Program-made: the position numbers and the translations under genes
DNA from: Allonocardiopsis opalescens
GTDB lineage: Bacteria > Actinomycetota > Actinomycetes > Streptosporangiales > Streptosporangiaceae
Direction of reading: 5' to 3'
Length of the DNA: 64,000 nt
NCBI RefSeq assembly: GCF_003002095.1
Contig: NZ_PVZC01000005.1
Coordinates: forward strand, 527,773-591,772
Notes under the pieces: model-generated
The model's input: only the letters and a program-made list of their open reading frames with translations
Database searches by the model: none
What the model was told of the DNA's origin: nothing
Shown: piece by piece, positions 16,451-25,218 of the stretch
Position numbering within the stretch: the first letter of the stretch is position 1
Layout of the letters: each line of letters begins with the position of its first letter

Positions 16451-17374
16451 ATGGATCTGACGCTGCGGCAGCTGTCGGTGTTCGTCGCGGTGGCGCGGGC
16501 GGCGAGTTTCACGGCGGCCGCGGGGGAGCTGCACGTGTCGCAGTCCTCGCTGAGCCGGACCGTGGCCGACATGGAGCGGGTCGTCGGCGCGCGGTTGCTG
16601 CGGCGGGACACCCGAAATGTCGAGGTCACCGACGAGGGTGCCGAGCTGCTGGAGATCGCCGAGCACATCCTGGCCGTGCACCGGGCCGGGATGCGGCAGC
16701 TCGCGCGGTACCAGCAGGGCGGACGGGGCACGGTGACCGTCGCGGCGCTGCCGTCGGTGGCCGGGGTGCTGCTCCCGGCGGTGCTGCCCGTCTTCCGCGA
16801 GCACTGGCCGGACATCTCGGTGCGCATTCTGGACGGGCTGGCGCGTTCGGTGGTCGACAGCGTCGCGGCGGGCGACGCGGACTTCGCGATCACCGTGTCG
16901 GAGGGGCTGCCGGACTGGCTGGACCGGCGTCCGCTGGTGCGGGACCGGTTCGGCGCGGTCTTCCCGCGCGGGCACCGGCTGGCGGCGGCGGAGTCGGTGC
17001 GCTGGGCCGACATCGCCGGGGAGCGGTTCATCGCGATGGGCGCCAGCTCCAGTGTGCGCGCCTTCACCGACGCCGCGTTCACGCAGGCGGGGGTGCGGGC
17101 GGGCGGTGTGGTGGAGGCCAGCAACATCGTCACGGTCGGCGGGCTGGTCGCGGCGCAGCTCGGCGTGTCCGCGCTGCCGTCGCTGGTCCGCGCGCTGCTC
17201 GGCTTCGCCGACATCGAACAGCGCCCGCTGGTGGAGCCGGTGGTGGACCGGCAGCTCGACGTGGTCCTGCCCACCGACCGTGCGCTGCCTCCGGCGGCGC
17301 GGCGCTTCCTGGAACTCCTGGAGGACCTGCGCCGCTCCCAGGCACCGCTGCCTGAGGACGTCACCTGGTCCTGA
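16451..17374 (+). CDS. LysR-family transcriptional regulator
   Basis: The 307-residue protein has the LysR N-terminal helix-turn-helix (LTLRQLSVFVAVARAASFTA; LHVSQSSLSRTVADMERVVG; RLLRRDTRNVEVTDEGAELL). The two-lobed effector domain follows (VAALPSVAGVLLPAVLPVFR; GDADFAITVSEGLPDWL; VGGLVAAQLGVSALPSLV). TAGGCT ends eight bases before ATG 16451 and no Shine-Dalgarno is present, so the transcript is probably leaderless. No divergent target gene adjoins it. The nearest same-direction unit is the CoA-transferase/lyase pair, a possible but unproven target. Confidence 0.88.
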   Translation: MDLTLRQLSVFVAVARAASFTAAAGELHVSQSSLSRTVADMERVVGARLLRRDTRNVEVTDEGAELLEIAEHILAVHRAGMRQLARYQQGGRGTVTVAALPSVAGVLLPAVLPVFREHWPDISVRILDGLARSVVDSVAAGDADFAITVSEGLPDWLDRRPLVRDRFGAVFPRGHRLAAAESVRWADIAGERFIAMGASSSVRAFTDAAFTQAGVRAGGVVEASNIVTVGGLVAAQLGVSALPSLVRALLGFADIEQRPLVEPVVDRQLDVVLPTDRALPPAARRFLELLEDLRRSQAPLPEDVTWS

Positions 17375-17505
17375 GCACGTCCGGCGCCCTGGCGGCGTCC
17401 GGCCGGGGATGTCGAGCGGTGGGCCGGATCCGGGTGGCCGGTTCGTCGGAACGGTCGTGGCGGCCGGGCCGACCGCGCGGGGGCGCGTCCGGCGGCGTTC
17501 GCGGA

Positions 17506-18033
17506 TCAGCCGCCGGACAGACGTTCGCGCAGCAGGGCGCCCATGGTGACGGGTTCGCGGCCGATGAGGGTGGCGAGCGTCGGGTCGACGGCGGCGAACT
17601 CGCCGACGCGGGCGGCGGCGAAGATGCTCAGCAGGCCGTCCACGGCGTCGGCGGGCACGCCCTGGCCGGCCATCTGCTCCCGGAACCGGTCGTCGGACAC
17701 CGTCGTCCGCGTGGTGGTGCGGCCCGCGGCCTCGGAGGCGATGGCGGCGATGTCGTCGAAGGTGAGGGCGTGCGGGGCGGTGAGCGGCGGCGTGGGCCCG
17801 TCGAATGCGCCCTCATCGGCCAGCACCGCGGCGGCCACGTCGGCGAGGTCGGCGTGCGCGGTCCAGCTGACCGGCCCGTCCGCGGGGAGCGCGAGCCGGC
17901 CGGTGCTCAGCGCGGGGCCCAGGAACCGCACGGCGCTGGCGGCGTAGAAGCCCAGATTTTCGGCATCGCTGTTATCAAGCAGCCGCTTCGCGCTGCGGGC
18001 GCTCGCGGACCAGACGTCCGCCGCCGGACTCAT
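17506..18033 (-). pseudogene. Truncated NmrA-like NAD(P)-dependent oxidoreductase
   Basis: The 175-residue frame corresponds to the C-terminal half of NmrA/SDR-like proteins: VSWTAHADLADVAAAVLADE, LTAPHALTFDDIAAIASEAAG, a DDRFREQM helix and LATLIGREPVTMGALLRERL. The N-terminal Rossmann half with its GxxGxxG motif is missing. Its place is taken by a short stretch (SARSAKRLLDNSDAENLGFY) where a normal protein has a '.TiLRp..F..N' segment. ATG 18033 is the only start that fits. It is probably a decayed remnant, although a short product could still be made. Confidence 0.6.
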
Positions 18034-18052
18034 GCGCCGAGCAGCTGAATAC

Positions 18053-18081
18053 TTGCGGATTTGATGTTGGACACGTATAGG
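18053..18081 (+). promoter_or_regulatory. Promoter of the CoA-transferase gene with a shared 14-bp element
   Basis: TTGCGG (18053-18058) and TATAGG (18076-18081) are 17 bp apart, a good -35/-10 pair. The spacer contains TTTGATGTTGGACA (18060-18073). The same 14 bases recur at 20657-20670 in front of the transporter gene. An operator lying between the two promoter boxes is the simplest reading. Confidence 0.6.
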
Positions 18082-18166
18082 CGTGCGGCGGGATGCTGGC
18101 GGCAGGGCGGCCGCCGGGCGACGGCGGCGGCGCGGCCGGTGACGTCGATGCGGAGAGGTGCGGCCG

Positions 18167-19396
18167 GTGGGACAGGGGCCGTCGGAGGCGGACGGGGCGC
18201 CGCGGGCGTGGGGGCAGCTGCACGGGCTCAAGGTGGTGGAGTTCGCGCACGTGGTGGCGGGCCCGCTGGCGGGTTCGCTGCTGGCCGACATGGGGGCCGA
18301 CGTGGTGCACGTCGAGCCGCCGGGCGAGGGCGACGCGGCCCGCGCGATGGGGCCGCGCCGCGACGGGAGCCCGCTGTGGTTCAAGGTCGCGGCCCGCAAC
18401 AAGCGCTCCGTCACCCTGGACCTGCGCACGGCCGAGGGGCGCGAGGTGGCCGCCCGCCTGGTGGCCTGGGCCGACGTCGTGATCGCGACGCTGCGCGCCG
18501 AACGGCTGCGCGCGTGGGGGCTGGACTGGGAATCGGTGCACCGGCTCAACCCGACGGCCGTCCTGCTGCAGATCTCCGGCTTCGGCGCGACCGGCTCGCT
18601 GGCGAACGCGCCCGGGTTCGGCAAGATGGGCGAGGCGCGCAGCGGCGTGGTGCACCTGACCGGCTTCCCCGACCAGCCGCCCGTGCACACCGGCTTCTCG
18701 CACGGCGACGCCGTCACCGGCCTGATGGGTTCGCACGCCGTGCTGGCCGCCCTGTACCGCAAGGCGCACGACCCCGGCTTCGACGGCGAGTGGATCGACC
18801 TGGCGCTGTTCGAACCGCTGTTCCGGCTGGTGGAGTGGCAGGTCATCCTCTACGACCAGCTCGGCGCGGTGCCCGGGCGGCATGGCAACCGGTTGGCAGT
18901 GGCTCCGGCGGCCGTGATCGACAGCTACCAGAGCAGGGACGGCGTCTGGATCACCGTCACCTCGGCGACGCCGCGGTCCGTGCGCAACGTGGTCGAACTG
19001 CTCGGGCTGCCGGTGGAGGAGTACGCCACCTCGGAGCAGCAGGTGGCCGGCCAGGAGCGCCTCGGCGCCGAACTGCGCCGCTGGGTGGCCGAACGGGACG
19101 CCGAGACCTGCCTGCGCGCCTTCGAGCGGGCTGAGGTGGTGGCGTCGAAGGTGTTCAGCATGGCCGACATCATGGCCGACCCGACCTACGCCGAGCGCGG
19201 CGACATCGTCACGGTCGACGACGAGGACCTGGGTCCGGTGAAGATGCAGAACGTGGTGCCGCGCTTCGAGAACCGCCCCGGCCGGGTGTGGCGCACCGGC
19301 CCGGCGCTGGGCGCGGACAACGCGCTGGTGTACGAAGAGTGGTTGGGCATGGACGGCGACGAGGTGCGGGGGCTGCGTGAGCGGGGAGTCATCTAG
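18167..19396 (+). CDS. Class III (CaiB/BaiF) CoA-transferase
   Basis: The 409-residue protein matches family III CoA-transferases: LKVVEFAHVVAGPLAGSLLA, then DMGADVVHVEPPGEGD at the N-terminus, ARNKRSVTLDLRTAEGR, and the region FSHGDAVTGLMGSHAVLAAL that contains the catalytic Asp. It should transfer CoA from a donor such as succinyl-CoA to an organic acid in the cytoplasm. GTG 18167 lies eight bases behind GGAGAGG. The stop overlaps the CitE-like gene by 20 bases, so the pair is coupled. With the downstream lyase and carboxylate transporter, the acid may be citramalate, malate or a related hydroxy-dicarboxylate. Confidence 0.85.
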   Translation: MGQGPSEADGAPRAWGQLHGLKVVEFAHVVAGPLAGSLLADMGADVVHVEPPGEGDAARAMGPRRDGSPLWFKVAARNKRSVTLDLRTAEGREVAARLVAWADVVIATLRAERLRAWGLDWESVHRLNPTAVLLQISGFGATGSLANAPGFGKMGEARSGVVHLTGFPDQPPVHTGFSHGDAVTGLMGSHAVLAALYRKAHDPGFDGEWIDLALFEPLFRLVEWQVILYDQLGAVPGRHGNRLAVAPAAVIDSYQSRDGVWITVTSATPRSVRNVVELLGLPVEEYATSEQQVAGQERLGAELRRWVAERDAETCLRAFERAEVVASKVFSMADIMADPTYAERGDIVTVDDEDLGPVKMQNVVPRFENRPGRVWRTGPALGADNALVYEEWLGMDGDEVRGLRERGVI

Positions 19397-20306
19397 GCGG
19401 ACGGACGGCGGAGCGGCGCGCCTCGGGCGGGACCGCCCGGTGCGGTCGATGCTGTTCGTGCCGGGCACCCGGCCGGACTGGGCGGCCAAGGCGGTGGCCG
19501 CGGGTGCGGACGCCGTCATCATGGATCTTGAGGACGCGGTGCGCGCCGCGGACAAGGCGTCGGCGCGGGGCGCCGTCGCCGCGGTCGTCGCGGAACAGGC
19601 CGATGCGTCCGACGGGGCGGCGCTGCTGGTGCGGATCAACGACCTGTCGAGCTGGGCGGCCGCCGACGACGTGCGCGCGGTGGTGCGGGCCGGGCTGTCC
19701 GGCGTGGTGCTGCCCAAGGTGAGCGGTCCGGCCGACGTGGCCGTCGCGGCGCGGCTGCTCGACTGGGCCGAGGCGGAGGCCGGGCTCCCGGCGGGCTCCG
19801 TCGCCCTGGTGCCGCTGCTGGAGACCGCGTCCGGGCTGCGCTCGGCGTACGAGGTGGCCGCCGAGTCGCGCCGGGTGGCGTGCCTGGGGGCGCTGAGCGC
19901 GCGCGACGGCGACATCGAGCGCGCGCTGGGCTTCCGGTGGAGCGCCGAGGGCACCGAGACGCTGGCGCTGCGCTCGCGGGTGCTGCTGGACGCGCGGGCC
20001 GCCGGGGTGCCGAACCCCGTGACGGGCCTGTGGACCGACATCGCGGACCTCGGCGGCCTGCGCCGCTTCGCCGAGCAGAACCGCGCGCTCGGCTACGACG
20101 GCATGATGGCCATCCACCCGACGCACGTGCCCGTGATCAACGAGGTCTTCTCCCCCGACGCCGCCACCCTGGACCGCGACCGCCGCCTGCTGGCGGCCCT
20201 GGACGCGTCCGGCGAGGGGGCCGTGGTGTTCGAGGGCGTCATGATCGACGAAGCCATGGCGGCCACGGCACGGGACCGGCTGCGCCGGTACGGGGGCGGT
20301 GGGTGA
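19377..20306 (+). CDS. CitE-like acyl-CoA lyase (citramalyl/malyl-CoA type)
   Basis: The 309-residue HpcH/HpaI-superfamily protein opens with RSMLFVPGTRPDWAAKAVAA, then GADAVIMDLEDAV, the CitE signature with the metal-binding acidic residues. It continues with LLVRIND, VLPKVSGPADV and LVPLLETASGL, and ends with GYDGMMAIHPTHVPVINEVF. The family cleaves 3-hydroxyacyl-CoAs to acetyl-CoA plus an oxo acid. No citD, citF or citC partner is present, so it is not a classical citrate-lyase subunit. GTG 19377 lies inside the CoA-transferase gene. Both genes probably form one pathway: activate an acid with CoA, then cleave it. Confidence 0.83.
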   Translation: MSGESSRRTDGGAARLGRDRPVRSMLFVPGTRPDWAAKAVAAGADAVIMDLEDAVRAADKASARGAVAAVVAEQADASDGAALLVRINDLSSWAAADDVRAVVRAGLSGVVLPKVSGPADVAVAARLLDWAEAEAGLPAGSVALVPLLETASGLRSAYEVAAESRRVACLGALSARDGDIERALGFRWSAEGTETLALRSRVLLDARAAGVPNPVTGLWTDIADLGGLRRFAEQNRALGYDGMMAIHPTHVPVINEVFSPDAATLDRDRRLLAALDASGEGAVVFEGVMIDEAMAATARDRLRRYGGGG

Positions 20307-20460
20307 GGGCGGGCGGGTCGGCCTCGCCTGGGTGCCGTCGGCGCGGGGATGGGTGCTCGCCGGGCGAGTCCTAAGGAAGTCAATCCCCCTCCCACCCGGG
20401 GGACTCCCCGATATCCATTCTCCCCGTCCCAGCGTGGGCCCCGACAGCCCCGGAGTAGGG

Positions 20461-20488
20461 CTGTGGATAACGTGCGCGTCGTCCACAG
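20461..20488. repeat. Isolated DnaA-box-like inverted pair
   Basis: CTGTGGATAA (20461-20470) and GTCCACAG (20481-20488) face each other, as in the three repeats at the left end, but the conserved tail is absent. It lies in the 444-bp gap between the CitE-like and transporter genes, which otherwise holds only the promoter described below. Confidence 0.45.
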
Positions 20489-20650
20489 GGCGGGACGCGG
20501 TGCGCTTGCGATCGTTCCGCCCGACGTAGTAAGCGCCGGACCCTCGGCGCCGCCCACCGCCGGTCACACCGGACTCCCGGCACCGACGCACGAACCTCAG
20601 CGCCAACCCCGCCGCCCACCCCACATTGATGCACCAACCGCATGGATCTA

Positions 20651-20679
20651 TCGGACTTTGATGTTGGACAAGTGATAGT
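20651..20679 (+). promoter_or_regulatory. Promoter region of the transporter gene with the shared 14-bp element
   Basis: TTTGATGTTGGACA (20657-20670) is identical to 18060-18073. It sits just before GATAGT (20674-20679), the position of a -10 box, as in the CoA-transferase promoter. Flanking bases (CGGA before, ATAG after) also match. Joint control of the two units is inferred. Confidence 0.55.
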
Positions 20680-20750
20680 CCCAGCGCGGACACTCGTGCG
20701 AAACGCGGACGTGATCCGCGCAACATCCCGGGTCAGAAGGTGGGAACACT

Positions 20751-22115
20751 ATGGTTGCGGCGCTCGGCCTGGCCACGATCGGCCTGTTCCTCGCCCTGGT
20801 GATGACCAAGCGGGTGAGCGTGCTCGTCGCCCTCGTGCTGGTGCCCATCCCCTTCGCACTCATCGGCGGCTTCGGCCCCGAACTGGGCACCTTCGTGCTC
20901 GACGGGCTCACCACGGTCGCGCCGACCGGGATCATGATCGCCTTCGCGGTCCTCTACTTCAGCCTGATGATCGACGTCGGCCTGTTCGACCCGATCATCC
21001 GCGGCGTGCTGAAGCTCGCCAAGGGCGACCCGATGCGCATCACGGTCGGCACGGCCGTCCTCACCATGGTCGTCGCGCTCGACGGCGAGGGCGCGTCGAC
21101 CTTCCTGATCACGCTCTCGGCCATGCTCCCGATCTACCAGCGGCTCGGCATGAGCAGGCTGCTGCTGACCGCCGTCGTCTGCCTCGGCGCGGGCGTGATG
21201 AACATGATCCCCTGGGGCGGCCCCACCGCCCGCGCGCTGGCCACCCTCGACCTCACGTCGGCCGAGGTCTTCACCCCCGTGCTGCCCGCCATGGCCGCCG
21301 GGATCGCCTGGGTCCTGTTCAGCGCCTTCTGGCTCGGCCGCAAGGAGCGCATCCGGCTGGCCGCCGCCGGAGCGCCGCTCACCGTGCCCGCGGGCACCGC
21401 GAGCGGCGCCGCGGACACCTCCGACGCACCCGCCGCCCCGGCCGGCGCCCCCGACGACGACGGCGCCCCCACCGACCGGCCCCGCCCGCACCCGCTGATG
21501 ATGGCCTTCAACGCCCTGCTCACCGTGGCGCTGATCGTCTCGCTGGTCGTCGAGGTGCTGCCGCTGCCGGTGCTCTTCATGATCGCCTTCGCGGTCGCCC
21601 TCGTCGTCAACATGCCGCGCTGGGAGGACCAGCACCAGCTGCTGAACCGGCATGCGAAGAACGTTGTCCTCGTCACCACGATGATCTTCGCGGCCGGAGT
21701 CTTCACCGGCATCCTGAACGGCTCCGGCATGATCGAGGCGATGGCGCAGGGCCTCGTCGCCCTGATCCCCGACGCCCTCGGCGGCTTCCTCCCGCTGCTG
21801 GTCGCACTCACCAGCATGCCGCTGAGCCTCGTCTTCACCCCCGACGCCTACTACTTCGGCGTACTGCCCGTACTGGCCGAGAGCGCCGCCCACTTCGGCC
21901 ACGACCCCGCCGAGATCAGCCGCGCCGCGATCCTCGGCCAGATGACCACCGGCTTCCCGCTCAGCCCGCTCACCCCCGCCACCTTCATCCTGGTCGGCAT
22001 GGCCGGAGTGCAGCTCGGCGAGCACCAGCGCAAGGTCTTCGGCTGGGCCTTCGGCACCACCCTGGTCATGACGGCCGTCTCCCTGCTGACCGGCGCCATC
22101 ACGGTCACCTTCTGA
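20751..22115 (+). CDS. CitMHS-family metal-citrate/carboxylate transporter
   Basis: The 454-residue protein has about 11-12 membrane helices. It carries CitM-family marks: LTTVAPTGIMIAFAVLYFSL, LDGEGASTFLITLSAMLPIY, NMIPWGGPTARALATL and LTSMPLSLVFTPDAYYFGVL. Members carry divalent metal-citrate complexes with protons. A loop of ~45 residues rich in Ala, Pro and Asp (residues ~210-255) splits it in two halves. AGAAGGTGG lies eight bases before ATG 20751. Its promoter shares an element with the CoA-transferase/lyase unit, which suggests that it imports the acid those enzymes degrade. Confidence 0.88.
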   Translation: MVAALGLATIGLFLALVMTKRVSVLVALVLVPIPFALIGGFGPELGTFVLDGLTTVAPTGIMIAFAVLYFSLMIDVGLFDPIIRGVLKLAKGDPMRITVGTAVLTMVVALDGEGASTFLITLSAMLPIYQRLGMSRLLLTAVVCLGAGVMNMIPWGGPTARALATLDLTSAEVFTPVLPAMAAGIAWVLFSAFWLGRKERIRLAAAGAPLTVPAGTASGAADTSDAPAAPAGAPDDDGAPTDRPRPHPLMMAFNALLTVALIVSLVVEVLPLPVLFMIAFAVALVVNMPRWEDQHQLLNRHAKNVVLVTTMIFAAGVFTGILNGSGMIEAMAQGLVALIPDALGGFLPLLVALTSMPLSLVFTPDAYYFGVLPVLAESAAHFGHDPAEISRAAILGQMTTGFPLSPLTPATFILVGMAGVQLGEHQRKVFGWAFGTTLVMTAVSLLTGAITVTF

Positions 22116-22441
22116 CGCCCCGCCCGCCCCGCATGCGGACATCCGTACCGACCGCATCACCACCAGGCGCCGGGCGGCGAAGCTCCCGTACCGAACCGCT
22201 TCGCCGGGCCGGCGTTCAGCGCCCGAGGGCCGCCGGGCGCCGTCGCGAGCGCCCGGCGAGGCAGTCGTCCGCATGGCGTCCCGCCCTGCCATCGGCGCGG
22301 TCGGCCGAACGCGCCCTCCGGACGGGAGCAGCACCCTTCGGCGCGATCCCGCACACCCGGGCATTCGGTGGGACGGCGCCGTCCATCCGGCACGGCCGCG
22401 CACAAGCCCCGCCGCCCGCGTGGAACCGGCGGCCGCGCCGG
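22116..22441. other. Non-coding stretch between convergent genes
   Basis: Between the transporter gene and the GNAT gene no coding region, strong hairpin or repeat stands out. Confidence 0.4.
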
Positions 22442-22951
22442 TCAGCCCGCCGACGACGCCAGCTCGGCCAGTGTGTCGCCGTCGAGCCGCAGTACCGCGA
22501 TCTCGTCCAGAGCGCGGGCGTGCAGACGGCGGTAGAACCCCAGGGCCGACTCGTTCGTGCGCAGCACCCACCACTCCAGCCGGGCGCAGCCGCGCCGCAC
22601 CGCCAGCCCGGCGACGTGCGCGACCAGCGCCCGCCCCAGGCCGCCGCCCTGGTGCTCGGGGCGTACGTAGAGGTCGGCCAGGTGGATACCGGGGCGTCCG
22701 ACGACGGTGCTGTAGGTGGGGTGGAACAGCGCGAAGCCCACGGGCTCGCCGCCGACCTCCACCAGGACGGCCTCGGCCACCGGACGCGCGCCGAACAGCG
22801 CCGCCGCCACATCGCCGGGCCGCGCCGTGACCTGGCCGGGGAGCTCCTCCGCCTCGGCCAGTTCGAGGATGAACCGGTGCAGTACGTCCACGTCGGCCGG
22901 CACGGCGGGGCGGATCACGGGTGCGGCGGGGAGCATAGAGGTCTGGTCCAT
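22442..22951 (-). CDS. GNAT acetyltransferase, SSAT/diamine-acetyltransferase type
   Basis: The 169-residue protein shows the GNAT core: IHLADLYVRPEHQGGGLGRA (acetyl-CoA loop), GCARLEWWVLRTNESALGFY and a closing LDEIAVLRLDGDTL. This layout, with the 'RLEW.VL..N..A..FY' motif and the final 'yRLdG', is that of spermidine/spermine or thialysine N-acetyltransferase-like proteins. It probably acetylates a small polyamine or amino-acid amine. ATG 22951 is chosen; ATG 22936 is an alternative. It stands alone between non-coding regions. Confidence 0.82.
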   Translation of the reverse strand: MDQTSMLPAAPVIRPAVPADVDVLHRFILELAEAEELPGQVTARPGDVAAALFGARPVAEAVLVEVGGEPVGFALFHPTYSTVVGRPGIHLADLYVRPEHQGGGLGRALVAHVAGLAVRRGCARLEWWVLRTNESALGFYRRLHARALDEIAVLRLDGDTLAELASSAG

Positions 22952-23702
22952 GAGCACACTATGGACGGCCCCCTTCCGGTCGCTCCATCGAATTTCGAGC
23001 GCTCGGAACGTCCGAACGAGGCGCTGACCAGGGCCGCCGGACCACCGCCGTGCCGCCCGGCCGCTCGATCCAGGCGCCGTGTGCTCCGCGCCCGGCCTAC
23101 TCCCGTCCTGGGCGACCAGCCGCGTACGACGCTCCAGTGCGGAGCCGTCCGGGCGGCCGCGACACCGGCCCGGGCCGCCTCGCGGCCGACCAGGCGGTGG
23201 AGCGTTTCGCGCTCCGCGGCGCGTGCCCGCCGACGCGACGCGGCGCCGCGCCGCCGAGGTGTGCGCGGGCGGTCGACGTCAACACGGGCGCGCGCCCGGC
23301 CGACCGACCGCGCCGCGCGGGCCGTGGCCGTCGACCGGACCCGGCACGTCGTTCGCGCCCCCGGAGCGCCCTGCGGGCCGACGCCGTGCGGCCGCCGTCC
23401 CGGACGGCGCCGTTCGATGGGGCCGTTCCATGGGGCCCACCTGCCCGCTCCGTCGACCCGCCGCACGAGGCACACCACGTCCCGGCGGTCTGCTCGCGGT
23501 CCGCGCGTCCAGCCGCCGCGACGATCCCGAACCGGTCGGTGCCCCGCCCGGCCGGGGCGAGCCGATCGGCTCGACGCGGATAACCGACCGGGCCCACGCG
23601 CCGGGCGTCCCACGACGTCGCGGTCCACCACTGGGGCGGACCACTGGACGCAGGCCCGGCCGCGCCCCGTCCGTCCGCCCGCGCCCCGCTATGGTGCCCG
23701 GC
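22952..23702. other. Non-coding, strongly GC-biased stretch
   Basis: About 750 bp with many long but unconvincing open frames on both strands (Arg/Pro/Ala runs, no family pattern). Only the -10-like TATGGT at 23690-23695, seven bases before ATG 23703, can be given a role. Confidence 0.4.
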
Positions 23703-24191
23703 ATGGACGGCCACGACCTGTGGGAGGCCCTGCCGGGGCCGGACCGGGACCGGATCGACGCGCTGGTGCGGTCCGGCCGCCGGTTCGAGGCGGTCCGGAC
23801 GCTGCGGACGGCGAGCGGCGCGCGGCTGGGCGACTGCATGGACGCCGTGGCGGGCCGCTACCGGGCGCTGGGGGTGCCGTCAGCACCGCCCGAGCCGCCC
23901 GAAGACACCGAAGCGCTGGCCGAACGCGTCCGCCGGCTGCCCGGCCGGGCGGTGCGGATCGAGACGGCCTGGGACGGCGACACCGCCGGCTGGTTCGTGC
24001 TGCTGCTCGCGGTGCTGGCCGACCCGCCCACCGCGGTGGTGCTGGCGCGGTTCCGCCACGGCTCCGACCTGCGGATCTTCAACGGCGCCGTACCGCCGTG
24101 GCCCGAGGCGGCCGCGGCCGGCGAGGCGGGACGCGCGCTCGCCGACCGCCTCGGCCTGCCGTTCCGCCCCGCCGGCCCCGAGCCCGGCTGA
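23703..24191 (+). CDS. Conserved small actinobacterial protein, unknown function
   Basis: The 162-residue protein begins with RIDALVRSGRRFEAVRTLRT, then ASGARLGDCMDAV. This resembles the L7/L12 C-terminal-like helix pair ('eAIk.yReatG.gL.eAkdaV') often found in small actinobacterial proteins. The rest has a hydrophobic strand (GWFVLLLAVLADPPTAVVLA) and no known catalytic motif. TATGGT seven bases before ATG 23703 suggests a leaderless mRNA. No function can be assigned. Confidence 0.6.
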   Translation: MDGHDLWEALPGPDRDRIDALVRSGRRFEAVRTLRTASGARLGDCMDAVAGRYRALGVPSAPPEPPEDTEALAERVRRLPGRAVRIETAWDGDTAGWFVLLLAVLADPPTAVVLARFRHGSDLRIFNGAVPPWPEAAAAGEAGRALADRLGLPFRPAGPEPG

Positions 24192-24201
24192 TCCCGTCCC
24201 G

Positions 24202-25218
24202 CTACTCGCGTGCGGTCGACGTGGTCGACATGTCCGCGTAGCGGTCGCCGGCGACCTTCGACGCGATCGGTTCGAGCGCGTCCAGCTCATCCTGGGTCAG
24301 CTCGATCCCGACGGCCGCCAGGTTCTCCTCCAGCCGCTCGGGGCGGCGGGTGCCCGGGATCGGCACCACTGTGACGCCGTGCACGGCCGCCCGCTGGTGC
24401 ACCCAGGCGAGCGCGACCTGGCCCGGAGTGATGCCGCGCGCCGCCGCGATCGCGCGGACCGGTTCGAGCAGCGCCGCGTTCGCCTCGGCGTTGCCGCCGC
24501 TGAACCTGGGCAGGATCCGGCGGTAGTCGCTGTCGGGCAGCTCCCGCGCGTCGGGCAGCGAGCCGGTGAGGAAGCCCCGGCCCAGCGGCGAGTACGGCAC
24601 CACGGCGGTGCCCAGCTCCGCAGCGGCCGCCACCAGGCTGCGCTCCAGGTCGCGGGTGAACAGCGACCACTCCGACTGGACGGCCGCGATCGGGTGCACG
24701 GCGTGCGCCTCGCGCAGCTCGGCGCCGGTGACCTCGCTGAGGCCCAGGTGGCCGACCTTGCCCTCGGCGACCAGCTCGGCCAGCGCGCCGATGCTCTCGG
24801 CCAGCGGCACCTCGGGGTCGCGGCGGTGCATGTAGTAGAGGTCGACGCGATCCAGCCGCAGCCGCCGCAGGCTGGCGTCGATGGCCTGCCTGATGTAGGC
24901 GGGGTCGTTGCGGACCTGCCAGGTGCCCAGCGGCGCGCCCTCCTTGCGGGAGTTGCCGAACTTGGTGGCGATGAAGACCTCGTCGCGGTGCGCGTTCACG
25001 AACGGAGCCAGCAGCTCCTCGTTGCCGCCGAATCCGTAGATGTCCGCGGTGTCGAACAGCGTGACGCCCAGCTCAAGCGCGCGGTCCAGGGTGGCCCGCG
25101 ACTGCGTGTCGTCGGCGGGCCCGTAGGCGAAGCTCATGCCCATGCAGCCCAGGCCCTGCGCCCCGACGCGGGGTCCACCGGTTCCGAGTTCGACCGTGCC
25201 GATCCTGTCCGTGCTCAT
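24202..25218 (-). CDS. Aldo/keto reductase
   Basis: The 338-residue (beta/alpha)8 NADPH-dependent oxidoreductase carries the catalytic tetrad: Asp and Tyr in VTLFDTADIYGFGGNEELL, Lys in EVFIATKFGN, His in VDLYYMHRRDPEVP. It also has the cofactor segment PIPGTRRPERLEEN and YSPLGRGFLTG. It is closest to the AKR13-like 'LGCMGMSFAYG' group. ATG 25218 overlaps the MerR stop as ATGA, so both are one transcript and the regulator probably controls the reductase. The carbonyl substrate is unknown. Confidence 0.9.
   Translation of the reverse strand: MSTDRIGTVELGTGGPRVGAQGLGCMGMSFAYGPADDTQSRATLDRALELGVTLFDTADIYGFGGNEELLAPFVNAHRDEVFIATKFGNSRKEGAPLGTWQVRNDPAYIRQAIDASLRRLRLDRVDLYYMHRRDPEVPLAESIGALAELVAEGKVGHLGLSEVTGAELREAHAVHPIAAVQSEWSLFTRDLERSLVAAAAELGTAVVPYSPLGRGFLTGSLPDARELPDSDYRRILPRFSGGNAEANAALLEPVRAIAAARGITPGQVALAWVHQRAAVHGVTVVPIPGTRRPERLEENLAAVGIELTQDELDALEPIASKVAGDRYADMSTTSTARE

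Noticed and set aside
20642..24241. A ~1,200-codon plus-strand frame across the transporter and following genes
   Set aside because: It runs out of frame through the CitM-like gene and non-coding DNA, is dominated by Arg/Pro/His, and matches nothing.
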